Assembly (NCBI GenBank): GCA_028290465.1
Contig: JAQGJU010000099.1
Coordinates: 1 to 64,000 of the forward strand
DNA length: 64,000 bases
Reading direction: 5' to 3'
DNA from: Xanthobacteraceae bacterium
GTDB taxonomy: Bacteria > Pseudomonadota > Alphaproteobacteria > Rhizobiales > Xanthobacteraceae
The notes below the pieces were generated by a model. The model was given only the letters and a program-made list of their open reading frames with translations, had not been told where the DNA came from and ran no database searches. Below, piece after piece: positions 18,047 to 27,203 of this stretch. Each line of letters starts with the position of its first letter. The stretch's first letter is position 1. Position numbers and translations under genes: made by a program.

Positions 18047-21000
18047 TCATAGCGGCTTGCACGTTTCCGGATCGCTTCGTTCCGCAGCCTCGACACCGAG
18101 CGAACGGCGGAGATCGCGTATCGCCGGGAACTGCTGACTGAATTTGATTAGGTCAGTCATGGATGCGTCGCCGCCCGGCAGAACCGACAGTGCCGTGGTT
18201 TCTGGGAATACGCATGCCGAAGTCCAGTCCGGCGAACCAAGGGGTGTTCGGCGTTTCCACGCATCGAAGACCGATTGCAGCGCGCTACCGCCCGCTGGTA
18301 TCTGCGTTTGCATCCCGTTCGCCTTCAGGCAGGTCTCCGCCTTGGCCTTTAGCGCCGCCGGCATTTGCGGCAATGTCGATGCCACCCGAACCAGAAAGCG
18401 GAACTCGCCGTCAGCCGCGTTCCAGCGCGGTGTCGTTTGCGGTTTGACATCGGCACGCGTATCAGACGCGAGCTCAGTAAGCTTTTCGACAGGAAAATAG
18501 CTACCTAACCCGCCGCTCAAGGCGAGGCGGAAAAAGCGCTGCAGCGCCGTGAACTCGACGATTCCGTCCAACACGTCGCGCTTCGCCGGACTCGCCGCGA
18601 CCAGTTCAAGCACCTTTTCTGAAATCTTCAGAGTTCCGAACTCGTAAGGGTCCGTGTGCTCACTGGCTTCGTCGATCGCTCCACCCTTCTCACGGATCTT
18701 TTGGTACGGTGGCGAGGTAAAGGCGACCTGTACCATGAACTGGAGAGCATCACGGCTGGGTTGGGTCAAGAAGGAAAGCCCCGGCTCAGGCACATAGGGT
18801 ATTTCCCGTACCCCGGACCAGATCTGGAAAGTAGGAACCGGCATCGCAGCCGACATCAGCTTGCCGCGGAGCAACAAGAGCTCTTTGCTCCGCTCGCGGG
18901 TACAGTTCACAAAATCGGTTCCGTTCACGCTTGGCCCCCGGCAGGCCTCGACGATTTCGACGACGTCACGGCTGAAATGATCGAACCGGTGCAGACCGGA
19001 CGCGGATTTTGACACCGGGTCGCTGCCCTTGATAGCGACATTGATCATGGAGCGAAGTGCGTTGCCATTGTCCCCGCCGCCGGTGGACTTGAGCTGGTCC
19101 ATCAGGGCATGCGCAGATACGACCGATTGCTTGAGATAGTCCGCATCGTCCCTGCCGATCCGATCGATGGCGCCGTCAACGATCGCCGCACGTGCGATTT
19201 CGTAGAGCATGAAATCGGCCTGGAAAGAACGTTCGGCGCGCATCCGCTCGGGATATTTGTCCTGGCCGGTCGCTTCGTCGGCGAAACGATCGATGCTGAT
19301 CGCGCGGCAACCGAGTGAGGTGTCCAGAAGCGCCGGATGCAGCAGAATCTTGAGATCGCTAAGTGGCTCCGCGGAGATCATGGTCACCGTCAACGGACGG
19401 CCATCCGCTGCATAGGCCACTGCGGCGTGCACGGCCGAGCCGTGAAACGGGCCGGCATTGATCGTCGTGCCTGTCGCGGTACCCAGACGGAATCGCAATT
19501 CGCTGCCGTCCCGGGTCCACTCGAAGGTTCGGAAGTCCAGCGGCGGCCCCCCAGCTTCCGGGTCACGGCCGATCAGGACGCCGCCGACGCGCGCGAAGCC
19601 GCGCAGCGATGCGAAATTGCGCCCGCGTGCGACCGACGCCGATGATGCTGCACGAACCGGGGCTCGCGCTTCCCCACTTGGCCTGCCACTGGAACTACCA
19701 TCACCCGGCCGCGGGCTACCGCTGGGAGCGTCGCCAGCCGGCGGCGCCGCGCCGACGGTTGGCGGCACAATGTCTTCGAACGACTGAATGGCGCCCGCCC
19801 TGGCGACGGCTGCCTCAAGCCTGCTCACCTGTTCTGCCCCCAAATCGAGCCGAGCGGTCATGTAAACCGCCTTGGTCAGATCACGCTGGGTCGCCGCTGT
19901 TTTGGCATCCAGCGATTGCCGTAGGCCCGGATGCCGGCTGCGCGCAAGCTCGGCAGCTTCGGCATCGCTCGGCAGCGATGCCTCAATTACCGGCCGCAAG
20001 GCACTAAAATCAGCGGTTGCCAGGCCGGTGTTTGCGACCTGGCCGAGCGCGGCATTTGCCCGCGCCAGATCCCGGGTTTCCAGCAGCGTCGCGCGAAACG
20101 TCGTCGACATCGCCGCATTCACACGATCTCGGACCGGGGCCGAAACGGATCGGTTAACCCATTCGCTCATTTCCGGCGACATGAGATCGGCTGGCGCTCC
20201 ACGAGACGCGGCGGAAAATATCTCGCTGAGCAAGATTTTCGCAACCTGGGACGGACGGGCGACTTCCTGGAAGCTAGCGCTTGCTTTCAAAAGGATGTCG
20301 CGAGCGCTCGTTGACGACATCATCAAATCCTGAACCTGACGCGCCATGGCGCGCCCGGCGGACGTCACCGGTTTGCCCTCCCCGCGCGCTAGAGCAGATG
20401 CCGCGTTGGTCGAGGAATCGAGCAGGCCAGGGATCCTCTGCACCCGCTCGGCTGGACGTGATACCGACCCGGTGGAAGTTTCGGTCGGTCGGATCGGGTC
20501 CGGGTCGACATAAATGCCGCTATCTGGCCGGTCGGCGGCCAGAACCGACAGAATGTCGCGACGCGTCTTCGCCGCCCGCATGTCGGCGTGAGCCTTGATC
20601 AGTTCGCCATCCGCGGGAGTTAGATGTTCGGCCGAACGACTGGACCGAACCAGCTTCCCATAGGTATTGCCGAGGTGACGCTCGAATACATGCGCGATAT
20701 GATTGGCCGCTTGCGTGACCTGGGCATCGCTCGACTGCGGCGTGCTGTCGGCTTGCTTATCGTTCTTTGCCGCCTCGGTCGCGGCCCCTAGCTGCGCGGC
20801 TCGCTCACGAGCCGTCCAGTCAATACTGAGTTCGGCAAGGCGAAACTGCTGGGCGTTAAGCCGCTGCGCCACGTCGGCCTGCGCCGCGACGAGAACGGTC
20901 GGGACCGCCAGCAGCAGGTTGAGTAGGAGAAGCCCGCGTTGCCCCCAGTTCAGTCGTTGCAGCAGACCCCGACTGATCAGAAAGCGTCCCAGGCGCTCCA

Positions 21001-21730
21001 TAAGGGTCCTTGCCGGCCTCGGTATGTCTCCCTCCAGAGCCTCGAGCGGCGACACCTCGATGCGGCGCCCGATGTCGATCGCCACATAGGCCTGAAAGGC
21101 CCTTTCTTCATCCGACGCCAGTTCGGTGCGTCGTTTCATGAGCCGCGCCTTCTCGGTATCGTCGGACGCTTTCGCAACGGCCTCCTCGACCTTATCCTGT
21201 TCGGCTTTCAATGTTCCGATTATTCCCCCGACCCGCAGCATGGTCTCGTTCGGTTCCAGTTCGGGCAGTGTCCCTTCCTTCAACTTGGTGAACAGCACTT
21301 CTGCCTGGACGACACGAACCTGTTCGATGACGCCAGCGATGCGGCGCGTTCTGTGACGCCATACCCAGAACAACAAGGCGGCCGAAGCGAGCGCGAGCAA
21401 CAAGACGCTACCGCCTTGTTCGAGCTTTATGATGCCGGAGCGAAGGTCTCGCAGGCGGTTGAGCGCGCTTTGGGCGGCGGCGGCGGTCTCGCCACCCATG
21501 ATGCTCACAATAGCAATTGCGCCCCAGGTGATCAGCGCGCTTAATGCGAGCATCATCCACACGAGCTTCGACGCATCAACAATCGCGGTTACGGCCGACC
21601 AGAAGCCCACCCTGCCAACGTCCGCACGGCGCAACGCGCTCGCGGCGGCAGGCCCGAAGACCAAGCCGTGGAAAAGAAAAATTAAGGTGGTTGCGAGCGC
21701 AACGTTCGGCAACGTCCAGCCTGTGCCCAT
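18047..21730 (-). CDS. Large multi-pass membrane protein of unknown function (1227 aa)
   Basis: I do not recognise this family. Four hydrophobic segments lie in the first 285 residues (about 8-30, 47-78, 105-125 and 262-285). They are separated by a charged coiled-coil-like region with KVEEAVAKASDDTEKARLMKR. The remaining ~940 residues have no membrane segment: a long helical, Ala/Ser-rich part, a Pro/Gly-rich linker near residue 650, then a mixed domain (residues ~680-760, including FEWTRDGSELRFRLG) and a helical C-terminus. The topology loosely resembles T6SS IcmF/TssM, but no P-loop is visible. It starts 220 bp after the DUF4062-STAND gene on the same strand, so the two may form one sensor/membrane-effector system. 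Confidence 0.65.
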   Translation of the reverse strand: MGTGWTLPNVALATTLIFLFHGLVFGPAAASALRRADVGRVGFWSAVTAIVDASKLVWMMLALSALITWGAIAIVSIMGGETAAAAQSALNRLRDLRSGIIKLEQGGSVLLLALASAALLFWVWRHRTRRIAGVIEQVRVVQAEVLFTKLKEGTLPELEPNETMLRVGGIIGTLKAEQDKVEEAVAKASDDTEKARLMKRRTELASDEERAFQAYVAIDIGRRIEVSPLEALEGDIPRPARTLMERLGRFLISRGLLQRLNWGQRGLLLLNLLLAVPTVLVAAQADVAQRLNAQQFRLAELSIDWTARERAAQLGAATEAAKNDKQADSTPQSSDAQVTQAANHIAHVFERHLGNTYGKLVRSSRSAEHLTPADGELIKAHADMRAAKTRRDILSVLAADRPDSGIYVDPDPIRPTETSTGSVSRPAERVQRIPGLLDSSTNAASALARGEGKPVTSAGRAMARQVQDLMMSSTSARDILLKASASFQEVARPSQVAKILLSEIFSAASRGAPADLMSPEMSEWVNRSVSAPVRDRVNAAMSTTFRATLLETRDLARANAALGQVANTGLATADFSALRPVIEASLPSDAEAAELARSRHPGLRQSLDAKTAATQRDLTKAVYMTARLDLGAEQVSRLEAAVARAGAIQSFEDIVPPTVGAAPPAGDAPSGSPRPGDGSSSGRPSGEARAPVRAASSASVARGRNFASLRGFARVGGVLIGRDPEAGGPPLDFRTFEWTRDGSELRFRLGTATGTTINAGPFHGSAVHAAVAYAADGRPLTVTMISAEPLSDLKILLHPALLDTSLGCRAISIDRFADEATGQDKYPERMRAERSFQADFMLYEIARAAIVDGAIDRIGRDDADYLKQSVVSAHALMDQLKSTGGGDNGNALRSMINVAIKGSDPVSKSASGLHRFDHFSRDVVEIVEACRGPSVNGTDFVNCTRERSKELLLLRGKLMSAAMPVPTFQIWSGVREIPYVPEPGLSFLTQPSRDALQFMVQVAFTSPPYQKIREKGGAIDEASEHTDPYEFGTLKISEKVLELVAASPAKRDVLDGIVEFTALQRFFRLALSGGLGSYFPVEKLTELASDTRADVKPQTTPRWNAADGEFRFLVRVASTLPQMPAALKAKAETCLKANGMQTQIPAGGSALQSVFDAWKRRTPLGSPDWTSACVFPETTALSVLPGGDASMTDLIKFSQQFPAIRDLRRSLGVEAAERSDPETCKPL

Positions 21731-21950
21731 TGGCTATCCGATCCAATTCGGGGCAACAATAAATGGTAACGCAATTAAGCGTGTAGCGCGCATTTAGACC
21801 ACCGCAGATTGCATCAATTTGCGAGCGGATGAAAGAACTATTTTGCACGAAATGGGGCCGTTGCTGTCTTATCTCACGGAGGCTACCTCGGTTGAGAGAC
21901 ACTGTTTGGGGAAAATTGCGGCGTTTCCGAACTTCCTTGCACGGTGTTGA

Positions 21951-24848
21951 CTAACTGCCCGCCAGAAGATGAACGATCTTCTTCTCCAGTCGCTGAAGCC
22001 CCAATGTCCCGGCGCGTGTGATGGCGTGCTTTGCGAGATCCTGCGCCGCGTCGCGTAATCCGGCATGCCCAGCGAACAAGATCGCCTCGTCCAGGTCGGC
22101 CTCGATGGACGCGATCTGGTCATTCGCCGCTTCGGCCAGGTTGCGGCGTGTCTCAATGAGGTGTCGTGCTTCGTCGAAACGTGTGACATCGTCGATCGCA
22201 ATAGCGGTCCGAATTGCCAGCCCTTCGAGAATGAGACGGCTGTCGCTCAAGACTTCGCCAATGTCCTCTACATTGCGGGCTCTGCGCTCTGCTGACTTTC
22301 GCCGGCCGCGCGCGAATTCCACTCGGGCCAGTCCAGCCTCCGCAGCCGCAGACGCGGCGAGATCGTCGTCGCGCAGCGACATGCGTTTCAGTTCATTAAA
22401 GCGCTTGCGCGCAACGGTGCTGTTGCCACGTTCCAACTCGGCCAATCCTTCGACCAGCGTGATTGTTGCAAGCGCGCGTCCGTCCGGATGCTCCGTCGCC
22501 AGCCTTCGTACCTCGGAAGTGCGTTCTTCAAGAGCCGCGGCACCGTCGCGCAGGAAGTCCAGCCGAAGCGCATTTGCGGCCGCGAGCGCTCGCACGGTTC
22601 CGGCCCCGGACCCGTCTGCAAGCTCGGCGACAGCGATGCAATGCTGTTTGGCCTCTTGGAGGTGTCCGGCCGTCTCCGCGACGCGTGCGCAAACAAGATG
22701 CGCGCGTACGCGTGTCTGGATATCGTCTTCGGACGCTCGCAATAACGCGTCGTCGGCGAGCCGCCTAGAGGTTGGCAAAGCACCGTGGGCGACGAGAAAT
22801 TCAGCTGCAAGCGCAACTCTCCCCGCTGACTGGACGCCGACCCACGTGGCGAATACGCGATCCGCGGAGTATCCGTGGGCCGACAGCTCGCTCCAGGCGG
22901 CGGCCAACGCCTCGCGAGCGCGCCGCATCAGTGCCTCTGCAATATCGGGTCGGGCAATCAGGGCGGCGAATTCCTCCGAATCATTAATCGCCGCAGCTTG
23001 AGTCAGAATTTCCTCGGCAGATCCAGGGGTCTCGATTTTTGCGATGCACGCCGCGATAATAATCTTGCGAACGCGCACCTGATCCAGCGCTGTTCGATCT
23101 ACGAGAATTGCATCCCGGAACGCTGGATTGACCAGCAGCGTTCGTCCGGCGGCCTCGGTTGCGTAGTCACCAATCGCTTCGCGCAGCAGGCGGATGTCGA
23201 CTAGCGCGCCGCGAGCTCCGTTGGCCTGAGCGATCTGTCCCAGCGTCTCATCGGCGAGGCCGACCTCGGTGACCGCAAGGGCGAGCAGAACCTCATCGGC
23301 CCACGGGCGGCCGCAAGTGATGCGTGCAAGTGCGCGGTCGGCAAGAGCTTCCGGCCGAGTCAGGGCGGCCAGTTCTCCAACAGCCGTATCGAGATCTTCA
23401 AAACGTTGCGTCTGTCGCAGTTCTTCGCTCACGATGAGGTAATCGCGAGCACTTCGGCGGTCCGTTACCAGCAGACCAAGCTGCCAGTCATCGAGGCGCC
23501 GTGCGTAGAGAAGAAGACGTCGCTCGATCATTTCGCGTGCGAGGCGAGGATCCGGAGGTCCGAGATTGATGATTTTGTAGCCTTGGGCCTGCGCCAACGC
23601 CGCCTCACGATAGCCTCCACGCAAGGCGACGATGATGACCGCGTTGGGTACCTTGTCGGGAAGCCACGCCAGATCGTCGCCACCTGCCGGATCCGTTTCG
23701 ACATCATCGATTAGGACGCACAGGGGTGCGAGTGCGGCGGCTGCGCCCGCCGCAAGATGGAATCGCTGGGCGCGCCCCGCAGGTCCCGCGGTCGCGCCTC
23801 CCTGGTCGCCGAGTTGAGCAAGGACCGACTTGAAGGCGCCCATCCAGTTTCGAAATCCGCCTGGAGCGAATGCTGCGGCGAGTTTAATTCTTCCTTCCAA
23901 TTCAATCGCGCGCGCCGCCGCGCACATGACCGCACTTTTCCCGCAACCCGGGGGCCCTACGAGGGCGAAGCGTCCCGCGCGCCCGGAAGCCAATCGATAG
24001 AGGCGGTGGGTCTCCGGCCGCTCCGCAAACGAATCGCGCTCGGCCTCAATTTGAAGTCGCGCCAGGAGTTGTGCTGACGGAAGCGCGAGGCCCGGCGGGA
24101 TTCGAGCCTCGACCGCCGCTAAAAGGTCGTTACGCAGAACCTGTGCGAACGTCTCCAAGTCTTGAGCCGGGGGGCGGATTTCTGCGCCAGTTGCCTCGAT
24201 ATCTGCAACAAGCGCCTTGAAGGGGGTGTCGAGGGTGGGCGCAACACGCCAGTAGATCAAAGCCGCCGACTCAGGACCGGCTGGCGGCCGATCGGTGATG
24301 GCGTGTCGCAACTCGAGTTCCGTCAAGCTGACATTGGCATGGCCTACGAGCCGTGCAAATGCGGGATCCGCTCTCAGCCGGCTATGAGCCTCCGGATCCA
24401 CCCAGCCGTACCGCGCGCCAAGCAGACCGAGGACCCAGGGGCGGCATCGGTCAATCTCCCGTAGGCAGATCCCCAGGACATCGCCGCGCTCGGCCTCTTC
24501 TCGAGTTACGCCCCAGCGTAGATCAACGTCGATGAACGTAATCCCACGCTCCCAGAGAAAACGTTGGACGATCGGAAAGACGTCGTTTTGAAGGGTATAT
24601 CGTTCCTCCTGCATATCCTGGAACGTTGAGGAGACAAACAAGCGGACGGTTCTGTCATTAGATGTCGGCGTATCTGACCGTGAAAGTCGCGGCCGACCAT
24701 GTATCAGCCAGGTCACCTTGCGCAACCAAAACATAAGCAGGCTGAGCAGTTCGTCAATCATCGAAATCACTTGCATATACGACGCGCGAATCTCGTCATT
24801 GAGCCTTAAATATATTCTGAACGTTTGGGCTATGATCTTCCTGCCCAT
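21951..24848 (-). CDS. DUF4062-STAND NTPase with helical-repeat C-terminus
   Basis: The 965-aa protein has a DUF4062 domain at residues ~68-170 (VRLFVSSTFQDMQEERYTL, DVDLRWGVT, FLGLLGARYGW-type strand). A P-loop NTPase follows, with GPPGCGKSAVM at ~300 and the Walker B-like LCVLIDDVE at ~375. TPR-like helices run from ~600 to the end. DUF4062-STAND proteins are found in NLR-like sensors in bacteria and animals (TEP1/NPHP3 type). The N-terminal 60 residues contain a hydrophobic helix, and the true start may be a later ATG (24776). It precedes the 1227-aa membrane protein, its most likely partner. Confidence 0.72.
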   Translation of the reverse strand: MGRKIIAQTFRIYLRLNDEIRASYMQVISMIDELLSLLMFWLRKVTWLIHGRPRLSRSDTPTSNDRTVRLFVSSTFQDMQEERYTLQNDVFPIVQRFLWERGITFIDVDLRWGVTREEAERGDVLGICLREIDRCRPWVLGLLGARYGWVDPEAHSRLRADPAFARLVGHANVSLTELELRHAITDRPPAGPESAALIYWRVAPTLDTPFKALVADIEATGAEIRPPAQDLETFAQVLRNDLLAAVEARIPPGLALPSAQLLARLQIEAERDSFAERPETHRLYRLASGRAGRFALVGPPGCGKSAVMCAAARAIELEGRIKLAAAFAPGGFRNWMGAFKSVLAQLGDQGGATAGPAGRAQRFHLAAGAAAALAPLCVLIDDVETDPAGGDDLAWLPDKVPNAVIIVALRGGYREAALAQAQGYKIINLGPPDPRLAREMIERRLLLYARRLDDWQLGLLVTDRRSARDYLIVSEELRQTQRFEDLDTAVGELAALTRPEALADRALARITCGRPWADEVLLALAVTEVGLADETLGQIAQANGARGALVDIRLLREAIGDYATEAAGRTLLVNPAFRDAILVDRTALDQVRVRKIIIAACIAKIETPGSAEEILTQAAAINDSEEFAALIARPDIAEALMRRAREALAAAWSELSAHGYSADRVFATWVGVQSAGRVALAAEFLVAHGALPTSRRLADDALLRASEDDIQTRVRAHLVCARVAETAGHLQEAKQHCIAVAELADGSGAGTVRALAAANALRLDFLRDGAAALEERTSEVRRLATEHPDGRALATITLVEGLAELERGNSTVARKRFNELKRMSLRDDDLAASAAAEAGLARVEFARGRRKSAERRARNVEDIGEVLSDSRLILEGLAIRTAIAIDDVTRFDEARHLIETRRNLAEAANDQIASIEADLDEAILFAGHAGLRDAAQDLAKHAITRAGTLGLQRLEKKIVHLLAGS

Positions 24849-25074
24849 CGCCGAGCCAACCTACTTCAATCCCAGACATGTGCCCCTGCACGTTCTCGCG
24901 TGCCCTCGGTCCGAGACTGCCGGCCGCAAACAGAATTGCGGGATAATTGATGGCTGACATCGCTGCTGCCACGACCAACAGGTAGACATTTTCACCAGGC
25001 CGAGAGGGAATGCCGCTGAGCCGCGAGTAACGCAGCATCAGCGGCTACCTAGAGCGGAGGGAATTCATTCTCCT

Positions 25075-25575
25075 TCACAGCGGCAGGCCGAGCTGCCTAT
25101 ACACATCATCGCCATAGTACAGGTCCGCTTTACCGCGGAAGTTCGCGAAATTATCACAAAAATTGTCCAGCGCTCTTTGAATGATCTTTGCGCGGAAGCC
25201 CACATGGACAGTGCAAGTGTCACGCAATATCGGTGGGCATAGGTCAGGGTCCACCCTTCTTTTCTGATTAAGGTTAGACGCGACGATCGGGATGCCAAGT
25301 TCGAGCATAGTCTCGATCTCCCACCTGACGTACCTAAACAAGTTTTTCGTTTTAGGGCCGACGAGAACAACGGCCTGCTTAGTGTCCCCGATGCGCTCCT
25401 TAAGCTTCTTCTTTACCGTCGTCTCTAGCGTACCGTTGCGTATTTCGTTGACGTCATGCGCATTGAAAAAGTTAAAATCGATGTGCTCGCTCTTTTTCCA
25501 ACCAACCATAAATCCATAAGCCCAAATATCCTCGTCCCCGTCAAAAATGACGTAGGTTTTGTTTTTGTATCCCAT
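25075..25575 (-). CDS. TIR-like (MTH538/ThsB-type) protein
   Basis: The 166-aa protein starts MGYKNKTYVIFDGDED and has FNFFNAHDVNEIRN, then QAVVLVGPKTKNLFRYVRWEIE and IPIVASNLN. This is the MTH538 TIR-like fold (PF08937 type) found in Thoeris ThsB proteins, which make a cyclic ADP-ribose signal from NAD+ on infection. Catalytic competence cannot be judged by eye. I chose ATG 25575 because the fold begins there, although the frame is open to 25653. No ThsA-type Sir2 effector is adjacent. Confidence 0.72.
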   Translation of the reverse strand: MGYKNKTYVIFDGDEDIWAYGFMVGWKKSEHIDFNFFNAHDVNEIRNGTLETTVKKKLKERIGDTKQAVVLVGPKTKNLFRYVRWEIETMLELGIPIVASNLNQKRRVDPDLCPPILRDTCTVHVGFRAKIIQRALDNFCDNFANFRGKADLYYGDDVYRQLGLPL

Positions 25576-25909
25576 AGATGCCCCGTAACCTGTGATGCTG
25601 GAACGCCCGCCGCGCGGTAGCCACAGTTTTCCACCACAGCCCCCGATCCGCAACCGACAAACCCGCGATATTAGCTATTTTATTTGATCGAAGCTGCCTG
25701 ATTCCTCTGACTCGGCTTCTGGCAGCTCAGTGCTTTCAACTAGCGTCTTCTTGTGGAAATAGAAAACCAATAAGTTCGCACATAGAGTCAACATCCGTTT
25801 CAGCCATACATGTGTCCCATCCGTTAAACTACAGGCACTCCCCTCGTGCTTGCGCTGATCGACATCGTGTGTCATTCGCGCGCCGTCTCTAAAGGGCCCA
25901 AGCCGTGCG

Positions 25910-26956
25910 TCAGGTTCGGCTCTTGACGAACCGGCGCATATTTTGGTTGCCGACGATCCGGAAGACGGCCCATGGCGCGGTGCCGATGCCCTGATAGTCC
26001 ACGATGAGAGACCGCTCTAGCAAAAAGTAGATAGTCGAGTTTAGCCGTCGCGGCTCCCATTGGTATCGCTTCGCGATCTCTTTGCAGCTGTCGGGAAACT
26101 GTGGATCGCTCATGATGTCTGCGGCCAGCCGCAGCGCATCGTCCGATGTATTCCAATCTTTCCAATAGCGGTCAAATTCGGCAAACAGCGCCCCTTCGAC
26201 CAATATGGTGCCTGTCGACTCGCGAAGAAACCCATGAAGCTCATGAATGGCATCTTCCGTGTCTGCGACGCTCAGGCTTTCCTCCTGGGCAAGATCCTCA
26301 ACCTCAATGATCGGATCACCAAACAGTCCATCATCAGACTTCTCGACAAAGTGACGAGCCACCATATTGGCTGCCGCGGAATAGCCTGTTTGGCTGGTTT
26401 GGCTGGTTTGGCTGGTTTGGCTGGCTTGGCTGGCTTGAATGGCTTGCGGCGCAGGCCCGTGCGGAGGCCGTCGACTGACGCCATGGATGTCATTGATCAG
26501 CTGGACGTTGTCCGCATCGATCGTGATCGTCGGCGAGACAATGCCCGATAGCAGTGGCGGCAGTTCTGATGCCGGCAGTTCGTGCCGCACCGGAAGGAAG
26601 CGGCATTGATCATTAAGCTTGCGAACCAGGCCAGCATCCATCTCCTGATTAACCCAGGGCTTTTTAATTGATCGCGGACTCAGCAGAGCAAGAAAATTAG
26701 TGCAGCCACCTATGCCTTCATCGATTTTCTGCCGCAAGCTGTCACCGGCCGAGACGCACCATTTGTCCCACCACACCTCAATGCCGGCGCGCTCCAACGT
26801 TTCAGCGAGCCGGCGGGCGATCTCAACGTCGTCGGATGTATAGCCGAGAAAGACGCGAGGACGGGCTTCAGTCGCTGGGCTGCCTTGCTCCACTTCACCT
26901 CCCAATCGTTTGTTGATCAGTGCTATCGAGATTGCGAGGATCAAGTGATTTCCCAT
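25910..26956 (-). CDS. TIR-domain protein with C-terminal helical/winged-helix-like region
   Basis: The 348-aa protein has a TIR domain at residues ~32-150: RVFLGYTSDDVEIARRLAE, VWWDKWCVSAGDSLRQKI, and SPRSIKKPWVNQEMDAG with the candidate catalytic Glu. A low-complexity Gln/Thr/Ser linker at ~175-195 is encoded by a 9-bp tandem repeat. The C-terminal ~150 residues are helical and may contain a winged helix (SCKEIAKRYQWEPRRLNSTIY). TIR domains of this kind degrade or cyclise NAD+. The gene is transcribed away from the PfkB-led operon, sharing a 247-bp divergent region. Its first residues, Met-Gly-Asn, are noted because of the neighbouring QueC. Confidence 0.75.
   Translation of the reverse strand: MGNHLILAISIALINKRLGGEVEQGSPATEARPRVFLGYTSDDVEIARRLAETLERAGIEVWWDKWCVSAGDSLRQKIDEGIGGCTNFLALLSPRSIKKPWVNQEMDAGLVRKLNDQCRFLPVRHELPASELPPLLSGIVSPTITIDADNVQLINDIHGVSRRPPHGPAPQAIQASQASQTSQTSQTSQTGYSAAANMVARHFVEKSDDGLFGDPIIEVEDLAQEESLSVADTEDAIHELHGFLRESTGTILVEGALFAEFDRYWKDWNTSDDALRLAADIMSDPQFPDSCKEIAKRYQWEPRRLNSTIYFLLERSLIVDYQGIGTAPWAVFRIVGNQNMRRFVKSRT
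26388..26441. repeat. 9-bp tandem repeat inside the TIR gene
   Basis: Four perfect gtttggctg units (26388-26423) are followed by two diverged units. The unit length is a multiple of three, so copy-number change would lengthen or shorten the protein's QTS linker without a frameshift. Confidence 0.9.
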
Positions 26957-27203
26957 CTATCGAGAACGTGATCATCAAGTAACCTCGCCGCTGCGAATCG
27001 GGCTTTATAAAACAACCTGATGGACCCGGACGGTAGCGCATACTGCGCTTGCGCGGCCGGACCGCTAAAGGCCCGATAAGGCTGAGCTTAGCAGCTATAA
27101 GCGCTTCAACTATTTCGGAGAACTACTCGATTCTCCAATAAGTCTAGGATATGGTATCATATTCCGAGATCCGAATTGGATCAGCGGCGACTGCGGTAGA
27201 CAC
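26957..27203. promoter_or_regulatory. Divergent promoter region with palindromes
   Basis: This 247-bp gap separates the minus-strand TIR gene from the PfkB-led operon. It holds an inverted repeat GGAGAA-N8-TTCTCC at 27117-27136 and an imperfect palindrome atatggtatcatat at 27149-27162, just upstream of the kinase start. Both are candidate operators. The stretch near 27100-27170 is AT-rich. No clear Shine-Dalgarno precedes ATG 27204. Confidence 0.45.

Noticed and set aside
18047-21730. T6SS IcmF/TssM protein
   Set aside because: Size and N-terminal TM helices resemble IcmF, but no P-loop is visible, other T6SS genes are absent, and it is paired with a STAND NTPase.
25075-26956. Classic Thoeris (ThsA/ThsB)
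   Set aside because: TIR-like ThsB-type proteins are present, but no Sir2-SLOG or membrane ThsA is adjacent.
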